Below are positions 1 to 8,506 of a stretch of 33,093 nt of DNA, one piece after another. The DNA lies in contig JAGWSB010000019.1 of NCBI GenBank assembly GCA_028876375.1, positions 1 to 33,093 on the forward strand, given 5' to 3'. The translations under genes were made by a program, and so were the position numbers. The DNA is from Chloroflexota bacterium (GTDB lineage Bacteria; Chloroflexota; Limnocylindria; P2-11E). Under the pieces are notes generated by a model that saw nothing but the letters and a program-made list of their open reading frames with translations, was not told the DNA's origin and did no database searches. Positions within the stretch are counted from its first letter, which is position 1; every line of letters begins with the position of its first letter.

Positions 1-419
1 ACGATCAGCGTGATGCCATCGACGCGGACCACGCGCACGGTGGTGCCCGCAGTAATCGACCGCCCGCGTGAACGAGCGAGCCACTCGATCCCGTGCAATT
101 TCACTTGGCCTGGCCGGATGCGGTCGATCTCACTGAGAGCAGCGGCGATCTCCCCCGGTATCGCCGCAGCGTTGCTTCGAAACTGCGGCGAGGCCGTGAG
201 GAAGTAGCGCCGGGCGGCAGTGCGCGTCAGAATCAACAGAAGAGCACCGGTCACCACGAAGACCGCAAGTTGTTGCTCAATACCGTCGAGTCCGACTCCG
301 GCTGCGACGCTCGTTGCGATCGCGGCGACCCCCACGGGCCAGAAGAACATCGAGGGCACAACGACCTCGGCGCCCAGCAATAGGAGACCCGCGATCGCCC
401 ACACGGCGGCGACGACCAT
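1..419 (-). CDS. NfeD family membrane protein (3' end cut by window)
   Basis: A minus-strand frame opens with ATG at 419 and runs off the left edge after about 139 codons. A GGGAG lies about 12 bases upstream of the ATG. The N-terminal half is hydrophobic: helices around residues 2-20, 22-40 and 48-65, with the motif GAEVVVPSMFFWPVG. The C-terminal half reads as an NfeD soluble OB-fold: a G-x-V-K-L-H-G-x-E-W-L-A-R-S segment, then I-x-x-G-x-x-V-R-V-V-R-V-D-G. Short NfeD proteins sit in the membrane and usually partner flotillin/SPFH proteins or accompany a membrane protease. No partner is visible here, and it may lie left of the window. Family length is about 140-150 residues, so only a few residues are missing. 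NfeD assignment is confident; the exact role is unknown. Confidence 0.8.
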   Translation of the reverse strand, partial: MVVAAVWAIAGLLLLGAEVVVPSMFFWPVGVAAIATSVAAGVGLDGIEQQLAVFVVTGALLLILTRTAARRYFLTASPQFRSNAAAIPGEIAAALSEIDRIRPGQVKLHGIEWLARSRGRSITAGTTVRVVRVDGITLI

Positions 420-526
420 TTCGCAGCCACTCCCACGCGCCCGAATTCCCGGCGGCGACCGGCATCCTAGGCCTGCTTGACCGGCTAGTACAGACTCAAC
501 CCTTCAAGGGCAAGGAGGGGCGAAGG

Positions 527-1174
527 GTGGGGATCTTCGACAAGGTGCGCGAAGTAGCGGCCGACGCAAAGGCGAAGCGCGAAGCCGAGCAGAAGGCGTT
601 ACGCGACGCAGAGGAGACCCGTGCGAGACACGCGCAAGAAGTGCGCGAGGCCGCCCTCCGCCAGGCGCAGACCACATGTCCACTCCCCGTGACCCCCGAC
701 AGCCGAGCCTTGCCTGGTGGACTGCAACTCTTTCCGGATGAGTTCGTGGTCAGCGTGGGCAAGGACTGGGGATGGAGTTCTCAGAAACTCACGCTCACCA
801 CACATCGGATCATCTACTCGCGTGGCCGGCTCGCGAAAGACCAGGAGAGCGTGTACCTCACCGATATCCGCGACATCAAGTTCCACAAGCCGCTCTTGGG
901 ATTCGGCACGCTTCTTCTGGAAACCGCAGGCGGTCACAGCGTCGAAGGCCTGCCAGCAGCCTCCAATGGCCAGTCGATCCGCGACAAGTTGCTACAGATG
1001 ACCCATTACGCGCGGCAGAGGGCTGCCGTTCCGCAGCAGGTCGTGCAACAGGTGACCGCGCCACAGCCGGACAGGTATGAGCAACTAAAGCGGGCCGCCG
1101 AACTGAAGGATCAAGGCGTTCTGACCGCCGATGAGTTCGAAGCGGAAAAGCGGCGCATTCTCGATCAGGGCTGA
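527..1174 (+). CDS. PH-like (bPH_2) and SHOCT domain protein
   Basis: The start is GTG at 527, chosen because AAGGAGGGG at 512-520 leaves six bases. The open frame continues upstream but as arginine-rich non-coding-like sequence. The 215-residue product begins with a charged Lys/Glu/Ala helix (residues 1-45, probably coiled coil). A bacterial PH-like fold follows at about 60-155, with strands such as KLTLTTHRIIY, then YLTDIRDIKF and TLLLETAGG. A Gln-rich linker leads to a C-terminal SHOCT motif at about 183-213 (LKDQGVLTADEFEAEKRRIL). SHOCT domains are short helical hairpins thought to mediate oligomerisation. bPH proteins often act in envelope or stress contexts, but no reaction is known for them. 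There is no signal peptide or membrane helix, so it is probably cytoplasmic. It is unpaired on its strand, with a 150-base gap to the next gene. Confidence 0.75.
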   Translation: MGIFDKVREVAADAKAKREAEQKALRDAEETRARHAQEVREAALRQAQTTCPLPVTPDSRALPGGLQLFPDEFVVSVGKDWGWSSQKLTLTTHRIIYSRGRLAKDQESVYLTDIRDIKFHKPLLGFGTLLLETAGGHSVEGLPAASNGQSIRDKLLQMTHYARQRAAVPQQVVQQVTAPQPDRYEQLKRAAELKDQGVLTADEFEAEKRRILDQG

Positions 1175-1326
1175 CATTGACCTCGTCGGGCCCGGGCTTC
1201 AATGCCTGATTCCCGAGTGGCCGCTTTCGCCCTCTCCTGATGGGTGGAGATCCTCGCGAGGCTCACACGATCATGGGTCACCTAAGAGGATTTCGTCAGG
1301 TGCGCGCTAAGCGGGATACCGGCGGG

Positions 1327-2466
1327 ATGCGTCCAGCGCCATGGCTCCTCATGTCGCTCCTCGCTGCGACTTCCTGCATCACCATCGTGCAGGCCCCACC
1401 GGCAAGCGCAGTTCCTGTGGCTGCAGCCTCGGCGTCACCGACAGCGACGCTGCTCATCGCGTCAGTCCCACCTACTCCAGTGCCGACTGTCGCACCGACT
1501 CCTTCGCCCACCGTCCGCCGTCCACCTGCCGAGGTCGCGGCTGCGGCAACGGTCTTGATCGATTCGCCCGCAGGCCATGGCTCGGGGGCTTACATCGGTT
1601 CGAACGCGGTCCTCACGGCGGCGCACGTCGTCACCGGCCGTGGGCCATACACGATCTCATTCAACGACCGACGCATCGGTGTGGCGGTCATTAGCACCCT
1701 GGACTCCGGGGACGACCTCGCGCTTCTTTCGGTACCGGGTCTCGACGCTAGCGGCGCCGTCGCCCTTCGGTGGGGAGATGCACAGCAACTGCATCTCGGC
1801 GATCCGCTGACCGTTGTCGGCTATCCGTCGTTCGTGGGCATCACCGCGACGCAAGGCATCTTCTCGGGTCTGAAGAGCGACGGCGGGACCTACTTCATAC
1901 AGACCGATGCCGCCATCAACCCAGGCAACTCGGGGGGCCCGGTGGTCAACGCCGATGGCCAGTTGGTCGGCATCGCCGATTGGAAGATCGTCAGCGTCTC
2001 CGGCGCAGCCGCGCAGGGTCTCGGGTTCGCCGTCGCGGCGACTTCTGCTCGGCCGTTTGTCGAACGAGGTACGACGGCGGCTGGGCCGAGCATCGGCGAC
2101 CCGAGCGTCGTCGCAGTACAGGTGATGGCCACCTATTACGGCTATCTCCAGGCGCGCGACTTCTACAGCGCATGGTCGATGCTGTCGGAGGATTCGCGGC
2201 TAGCGCAGCCGTACACGGACTGGGTCAACGGCTACTCGCAGACATACACGACCCGCTTCGTCGCGACGAGCACGACGCGCCTCTCCGCCACGTCCGCGCG
2301 GGTCTTCGGCAATGTCATCGCGACGGAGAACTTCCCCAACAACCCGCGCGGCTACGTGACGCAGTCGGTATACAGCGGCTACTACGACGTTGCGTATCTC
2401 GGTGCTCGGTGGATCGTCCATGGTGGAACACTGACCCTGGCCTCACGGGGATTCGTCCCTCAATGA
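1327..2466 (+). CDS. Secreted trypsin-like serine protease with NTF2-like C-terminal domain
   Basis: This is an S1C (HtrA-like) chymotrypsin-fold protease. I start it at ATG 1327 (379 residues), where a hydrophobic signal segment begins (MRPAPWLLMSLLAATSC). ATGs at 1240 and 1273 would put a charged stretch before it. The Cys at residue 17 makes a weak lipobox, so lipid anchoring is possible. A Pro/Thr linker (about 45-65) precedes the protease domain. The triad is complete: His100 in TAAHVV, Asp130 in GDDLALLSV, Ser202 in NPGNSGGPVV. No PDZ domain follows. Instead residues about 260-375 resemble an NTF2/SnoaL-like fold rich in Tyr and Trp. It should act outside the membrane on exported proteins. 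Its stop overlaps the next gene's start by ATGA, so the two are probably translated together. Confidence 0.85.
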   Translation: MRPAPWLLMSLLAATSCITIVQAPPASAVPVAAASASPTATLLIASVPPTPVPTVAPTPSPTVRRPPAEVAAAATVLIDSPAGHGSGAYIGSNAVLTAAHVVTGRGPYTISFNDRRIGVAVISTLDSGDDLALLSVPGLDASGAVALRWGDAQQLHLGDPLTVVGYPSFVGITATQGIFSGLKSDGGTYFIQTDAAINPGNSGGPVVNADGQLVGIADWKIVSVSGAAAQGLGFAVAATSARPFVERGTTAAGPSIGDPSVVAVQVMATYYGYLQARDFYSAWSMLSEDSRLAQPYTDWVNGYSQTYTTRFVATSTTRLSATSARVFGNVIATENFPNNPRGYVTQSVYSGYYDVAYLGARWIVHGGTLTLASRGFVPQ

Positions 2467-3740
2467 ACCGTCTTGCCACGCTCCTCCGTCGCGCTGGCGT
2501 CCCTGGCTTTCGGACCGCCAGGCGCGCGAATCAAGTCGTCGCGACGGTCGGCTACATCCTTATCGCGATCTCACTCTTCGGCGGCTACTGGTATTCGGCG
2601 TTCCTCGGACTCTTCGCACTCTCCGTCGTCCTCCTCGCGACGAACGCGTGGGGCGTGCGCAGTCGTCTTCCAGGTTTTCGGTCCGCGAATCGCCTTACCG
2701 TTGTCGGCACCTGGCTCGGCTACGTGGTCGCGGGATTTCTCGTGACGAGCACGCTGACGGCGACCGTCGATGCCGACCATCTCGCGGCAGACCGAGCGGC
2801 GCAGTTGGGGCGCACGGGGAACGCGACAGCATCACCAGCCGTGTTGGAGAGCGCGAAACCGAGCAGCGCTCCGTCATCGCCGCGCGTCTCGGCCACTGCG
2901 ACCCTCGGCGCCTCTTCGGCGAGCCGACCACCGACCTCGTCTGTCCCCACGTTCGCCATCGCTGCTGTCTCTGGCAGCGTTTGCGCCGGGCGTGACCCAC
3001 ACGACCACGTCTACAACCCGTACCGGCTCGTGGTCCAAGATCCGTGCAAGACCGCCGCGGGTATCGTGACGTTCACTCGGCGTGAGGCTGACGGGGATTG
3101 GCATATCGGGCTGAGCCTCGATGCCGGGCAAGAATCGCTGCTCAACGCGAAGAACCTCACGGACGAGCAGGGAGACCTCGTTGTCGAGGTCATATGCGCG
3201 CTGCCCATAACACAGGCCGACGCGGTCAGTGCGTGCAGTGGTTACGCGAACACGATCCCGATACCCACGGTCGGTTCACACATCTCCGTGGTCGGGCCGT
3301 ACGTGCTGGACGCGGACCATGGCTGGATGGAGATACATCCGGTGTGGTCGCTCGACGGTGCAACCCGATCCACTCCCGGTCCTACCGCGAGTGCAATTGC
3401 GACGGTCGTCCCGCTCGCTCCTGCCGCGACATCACTCGTCGCCACGCCGACGCCCATCCCGCAGACCGTCGCCCCCGTTGCGCCGCCCACGTCGGCGCCA
3501 ACGACGGCCGCAAACCTCTGTGGCGCGGCGGCGAACCCGTGGGGCTACAACTTCTGTTCGGGGTCCCTCATCTATTCGCCGCCATCGAACTTCTGTACCT
3601 ACTTCGGCTGCATTGCGAGTTTCTGGAACGGCGCTGGCTACGTTGTGCAGTGCACCGATCTCACGTTCAGCAAGTCGGGTGGCCGCTCCGGCTCCTGCTC
3701 GAAGCATGGAGGGGATTACCGCCCGCTGTACGCGCCGTGA
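2463..3740 (+). CDS. Membrane-anchored DUF3761-like secreted protein
   Basis: The ATG at 2463 overlaps the protease stop (ATGA), which fixes the start and implies coupling; the product has 425 residues. Two to three hydrophobic segments lie at about 25-60 and 80-98. A long Ser/Ala/Pro-rich, low-complexity stretch follows. A folded domain at about 178-298 contains HDHVYNPYRL, a paired Cys set, and HGWMEIHPVW near its end. I know this pattern from bacterial exported proteins of unknown function, possibly OB-like. After a second Pro/Thr linker comes a Cys-rich tail (about 355-425) with NPWGYNFC, FCTYFGC, YVVQCTDLTFSKSGG and CSKHGG, matching the DUF3761 type, whose role is unknown. Its linker resembles that of the coupled protease, so the two may work together at the cell surface. 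That link is inference. Confidence 0.75.
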   Translation: MNRLATLLRRAGVPGFRTARRANQVVATVGYILIAISLFGGYWYSAFLGLFALSVVLLATNAWGVRSRLPGFRSANRLTVVGTWLGYVVAGFLVTSTLTATVDADHLAADRAAQLGRTGNATASPAVLESAKPSSAPSSPRVSATATLGASSASRPPTSSVPTFAIAAVSGSVCAGRDPHDHVYNPYRLVVQDPCKTAAGIVTFTRREADGDWHIGLSLDAGQESLLNAKNLTDEQGDLVVEVICALPITQADAVSACSGYANTIPIPTVGSHISVVGPYVLDADHGWMEIHPVWSLDGATRSTPGPTASAIATVVPLAPAATSLVATPTPIPQTVAPVAPPTSAPTTAANLCGAAANPWGYNFCSGSLIYSPPSNFCTYFGCIASFWNGAGYVVQCTDLTFSKSGGRSGSCSKHGGDYRPLYAP

Positions 3741-3936
3741 GCAATGGGAGCATCCACCACGCCTGAGCGCGCTGACGCATTCCTCCTTGCCGCGGGTCGC
3801 ATCCTCCCACAGCGGTCGAGCACCAGGCCGAGCGTAACCCTTCGTCCCCTACGCGCGATGATCAAGCCGTCGGCGGGCTGACCTTTGATAGTCACGTTCA
3901 GAGAGGACAGCAGCAAAGCGCTTGGGAGGTCCGATA

Positions 3937-4206
3937 GTGCTCTCGCGACTGCAACACGCACCCGACAGGATCTCGGTGATCCTCGGGACGCAACTGGCCC
4001 GCTTGCCCCACGTCGCGTGGTGGCATCACATCGCGTTCGCCGTTTGGATCGGCTTTTGGGCGGCGACACTGATACACGGATGCAGCGAAACGGCTCTCTT
4101 CTACGCCGGGCCCTTCGCCATCCGCCCGGTCTACCTGCTCGCGTCGTCGATGGGTCTGCTCGGTCATGCGGTCTTCATCTTCACCAAGCCGCCGCACAAG
4201 ATCTGA
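3937..4206 (+). CDS. Small membrane protein, unknown function
   Basis: I start this 89-residue product at GTG 3937 because GGGAGG at 3924-3929 sits seven bases before it. A TTG at 3922 lies on the wrong side of that site. Two hydrophobic helices are visible, about residues 31-50 (HIAFAVWIGFWAATLIHGC) and 60-84 (FAIRPVYLLASSMGLLGHAVF). The basic end PPHKI suggests a cytoplasmic C-terminus. I do not recognise a family. The preceding 196 bases (3741-3936) contain no convincing gene. Downstream, the sequence soon reaches the pncB remnant, so this is the last gene of the lower-GC block. The strong ribosome site and intact frame argue that it is real. Confidence 0.6.
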   Translation: MLSRLQHAPDRISVILGTQLARLPHVAWWHHIAFAVWIGFWAATLIHGCSETALFYAGPFAIRPVYLLASSMGLLGHAVFIFTKPPHKI

Positions 4207-4262
4207 CCCACCGAGCGCGCTACAAGGCTGTCGCCACCCCGATCTGCGCGGGACCGGCAAGC

Positions 4263-4319
4263 GTAGCTCGCGGCCATCGTCAGCTCGTAGAGGTCCGTCA
4301 GCAGCGCGTGCGACGACGT
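4263..4319 (-). pseudogene. pncB: 5' remnant of nicotinate phosphoribosyltransferase (pncB)
   Basis: On the minus strand, directly after the BON gene stop, a frame reads SSHALLTDLYELTMAASY. This is the conserved N-terminus of nicotinate phosphoribosyltransferase, the NAD-salvage enzyme that makes nicotinate mononucleotide. The match ends abruptly after about 18 residues. What follows (CRSRADRGGDSL and on) is unlike the family, and the remaining ~400 residues are missing. The codon where a start would be expected (4317-4319) is ACG. The break lies near 4257-4263, where base composition also changes. The fragment is too short to work. I read it as the edge of a deletion, insertion or rearrangement, or less likely an assembly chimera. 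Confidence 0.6.
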
Positions 4320-4323
4320 ATGG

Positions 4324-4992
4324 CTACGGCTCGACGGCGATCTTGTTGTGCACGGCTCGGACACCCTTGGTCGTCCAGGCGAGACGCTCGGCGTCGTACC
4401 GGCGCGCGTACGACGTCACCGTGCCCTGGAGGATGACGCGACCGGCGTCGACGACCGCGTCGACGTCGCTCGTCGGCAGCCTTCGGTGCAGGGCCGCTTT
4501 GATCTCCTCGAAGATCTCCGCGTCGCCGCGGGGTCGCGGCTCGATGACGATGTGGTCGTTCACGTGCTCGACGCCGCTGAGGCGCGCGACAGCGTCGTGG
4601 GCGGCCTTGCGTTGCGCCCAGTTCTCGACCGTGCCCTTGAGGGTCACGACGCGGTCCCGGACGATCGAGTCGATGCGCTCCTCGGGGACGTCGGCGTCCC
4701 AGGTGAGCGCGCTACGCACCGCCCGAGCGAGCGTGGTGTCGTCACGCGTCGTGTCCCTCGTGACGGTCAGCTTGTTCGCGACATCCTTGACGCCCGGCAC
4801 CTCGCTCGCGACGTTGGCCGCTTGACCCAGCTGCAGGTAGGTCGAGACCATGCCCGTCAGCGTCACGACGCCGTGGTCGACCTCGACGCCGATGCCGCCC
4901 GGGTGGAAGCGATAGTCGCGCTCGAGCTCCGCGAGCACGTCCATTTGGACCTGTTTGTCGGTCTTCGTCGGCGCTGGTCGCAGGGTGGTCAT
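4324..4992 (-). CDS. Triple-BON domain protein (OsmY-like)
   Basis: The ATG at 4992 has GGAGAGGAGG shortly upstream. The 222-residue product has three BON domains in a row, about residues 11-78, 86-152 and 157-222. Each shows the usual cadence: a charged helix, a G-x-V-x-L-x-G-x-V strand pair (VVTLTGMV, VVTLKGTV, VILQGTV), a helix, then G-V-x-x-V-x-N/D. BON domains bind phospholipid or membranes and occur in OsmY-type stress proteins. There is no signal peptide, so it is probably cytoplasmic or peripheral. It lies 45 bases downstream of the His-rich gene on the same strand and probably shares its transcript. The pncB remnant abuts its 3' end. The family call is secure; the physiological role is not. 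Confidence 0.88.
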   Translation of the reverse strand: MTTLRPAPTKTDKQVQMDVLAELERDYRFHPGGIGVEVDHGVVTLTGMVSTYLQLGQAANVASEVPGVKDVANKLTVTRDTTRDDTTLARAVRSALTWDADVPEERIDSIVRDRVVTLKGTVENWAQRKAAHDAVARLSGVEHVNDHIVIEPRPRGDAEIFEEIKAALHRRLPTSDVDAVVDAGRVILQGTVTSYARRYDAERLAWTTKGVRAVHNKIAVEP

Positions 4993-5037
4993 GGGGTCCT
5001 CCTCTCCGGCCGAGCCACGCCGTGCCCGAGGGACCGG

Positions 5038-5319
5038 CTAGATGTGCTCGCCGTGGACGGGATGCTCGTGGTCGTGGACGTGCGCACGCCGAGCGTGGTG
5101 CTCGTCCTCGTTGGCCCTCCCGTAGTCGTGGCTGTGCACCACCTGGCGATGGTCGTGCTCATGGGTGTGCCAGCTCGCCTGGTGGCGCCACTCCGGTGGC
5201 TCACCCTCCACGTGCACGTGCGTCAGGTGGTAGTGGTCGTGCGTGTGCACCCTCGGCTCGTGGGTGTGCGTCGCCTGGGTGCCTTCGCCTTCGGTCCGCT
5301 GCTTGAGTGACGTGAGCAT
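5038..5319 (-). CDS. Conserved histidine-rich small protein, possible metal binder
   Basis: A 93-residue product starts at ATG 5319 with GGGAGG seven bases upstream. By my count 23 residues are His, arranged as alternating H-x-H runs: THTHEPRVHTHDHYH, WHTHEHDH, AHVHDHEH. The N-terminus is MLTSLKQRTEGEGTQ, and acidic residues are spread between the His clusters. I recall similar H-x-H-rich small proteins in high-GC Gram-positive and related genomes, usually without a function. The pattern suggests Zn, Ni or Cu binding or storage, but that is inference. It has no signal peptide or membrane helix. It sits between the VTT membrane protein and the BON protein on the same strand. Confidence 0.75.
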   Translation of the reverse strand: MLTSLKQRTEGEGTQATHTHEPRVHTHDHYHLTHVHVEGEPPEWRHQASWHTHEHDHRQVVHSHDYGRANEDEHHARRAHVHDHEHPVHGEHI

Positions 5320-5468
5320 TCATCGACCTCCCTGCCGATGCTCCGCGCCGCAACCTCGCACCGTAGAGGCCCTTGCCCCGACCCGCGCCTGCCGTACAGA
5401 CCGCGGCGGAGGACCATGCGTCCGCGCTCGATAGGTCGAACAGAGGGAACACGCAGGGAAGCCGGCTG

Positions 5469-6047
5469 CTACTGCCTATCGCTCTGGACCGCGTGGAAGC
5501 GCAGCAGGCGCGGCCAGTCCACGAGCGTGAAGGCGACGAGCAGCGCGATGAGGGCGATCTCCACCGCGACGTAGACGGCGTCATGCCAGTAGCCCTCGAA
5601 GACCGCCTCGAAACGTTCGCTCGCGACATGGGCGGTGTTGACCCAGAAGGCGTAGCTCACGAGGCGGCCGGCCAGGAACGCGCCCGCGATCGGCCCCAGC
5701 CGCATCCCCGTGAGGCCCGCCGCGACGAAGAGCTGGTTCGACGGGATCGGGCCGAAGGAGTAGACGAGCATCGCCAGCGGCGGAGCCCAGCGCGCGCGCG
5801 ACTCGAGCGACGCTCCGAGCTCGTGAAGGGACCGGCGCCGCGCGGGGCCGAGGAGCGCTGAACCCCACGTTCGGCTGGCGAGGGCGAGAGCGAGCCGACC
5901 GGCGCTGGCGGCGATCGCGCCGCCGACCGCGAGGGGCAGCAAGGGGAGATCGAACGTCACGAGGAAGAACGCCAGGACGGACCACGTCGGAGGCATGAAG
6001 GCCGGCGCCAGATTCACGAGGAACACGGTCACCAGAGCCAGGATCAC
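5469..6047 (-). CDS. VTT (SNARE-associated/DedA-like) membrane protein
   Basis: The 192-residue product begins at GTG 6047. The ATG ten bases upstream is in another frame. The ribosome site is weak, so the start is provisional. It has four to five hydrophobic helices, at about 2-18, 22-42, 45-58, 105-140 and 155-178. The region SFGPIPSNQLFVAAGLTG followed by FLAGRLVSYAFW matches the re-entrant loop pattern of the VTT/DedA superfamily. Known members act in lipid scrambling, undecaprenyl-phosphate recycling or proton-linked stress tolerance. Which applies here cannot be told. It appears to be the first gene of a minus-strand group with the His-rich and BON genes, separated from them by about 150 bases. 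Confidence 0.7.
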   Translation of the reverse strand: MILALVTVFLVNLAPAFMPPTWSVLAFFLVTFDLPLLPLAVGGAIAASAGRLALALASRTWGSALLGPARRRSLHELGASLESRARWAPPLAMLVYSFGPIPSNQLFVAAGLTGMRLGPIAGAFLAGRLVSYAFWVNTAHVASERFEAVFEGYWHDAVYVAVEIALIALLVAFTLVDWPRLLRFHAVQSDRQ

Positions 6048-6222
6048 GCCGCGTCATGGTGGACCGCGCGCGACCGCGCGGTGAGCCGCGGACGGCGGAA
6101 GCGCGGAGCGACATCGTCCCATACGAGAAGGGCGGATGCGGGCCCCGCCTGAGCACTCTGGCCGCAGTCAGCGCCGATCGGTGTCCCTACGTTGTTGGCA
6201 GCGCTTTCAGGCGAGGTGCGAG

Positions 6223-6453
6223 ATGTCGGTGAGCAGTGACGAGGCCATCGCGCGTGCGGTGCGGCGGGAGCTGCACGAAGACGCGGCGACGACCGAGCTT
6301 CGCATCGCGGTCGAGGTCGAGGGCGGCGTCGTGCGCCTGCGCGGAAAGGTCCCGGAGGTCGGCGATGCCGAGAACGCGGAGGAGGTCGCCGGGCGCGTGC
6401 CGGGTGTCGGCGAGGTCATCGAAGAGCTCGTCGTAGCCGCGCAAGAGGAATGA
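6223..6453 (+). CDS. Single BON domain protein
   Basis: A 76-residue protein starts at ATG 6223, preceded by a moderate GCGAGGTGCGAG ribosome site. The frame is open further upstream but encodes an Arg-rich non-conserved stretch. The product is one BON domain: a charged helix (SDEAIARAVRRELHED), then the strands IAVEVEGGVVRLRGKV, then a helix and GVGEVIEELVV. It is the minimal version of the fold present three times in the protein at 4324-4992, so the two may be distant paralogues. It lies alone on the plus strand, 175 bases from the divergent VTT gene and convergent with groEL. It is probably membrane- or lipid-associated; no specific role can be assigned. Confidence 0.8.
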   Translation: MSVSSDEAIARAVRRELHEDAATTELRIAVEVEGGVVRLRGKVPEVGDAENAEEVAGRVPGVGEVIEELVVAAQEE

Positions 6454-6509
6454 AAATGACGCACGCACGGTCGCACGTGCAGTGACCGCATGGATCCGCC
6501 GGATCAGCT

Positions 6510-8506
<1,997 letters not shown>

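Noticed and set aside
314-526. Upstream extension of the PH/SHOCT protein to ATG 314
   Set aside because: The added 71 residues are Arg/Pro-rich, lie antisense to the nfeD gene, and precede a strong SD-GTG pair at 512-529.
3716-3936. A minus-strand frame across the gap after the DUF3761-like gene
   Set aside because: The Arg-rich translation shows no recognisable domain and its 5' part is antisense to the small membrane protein gene. I see no gene here.
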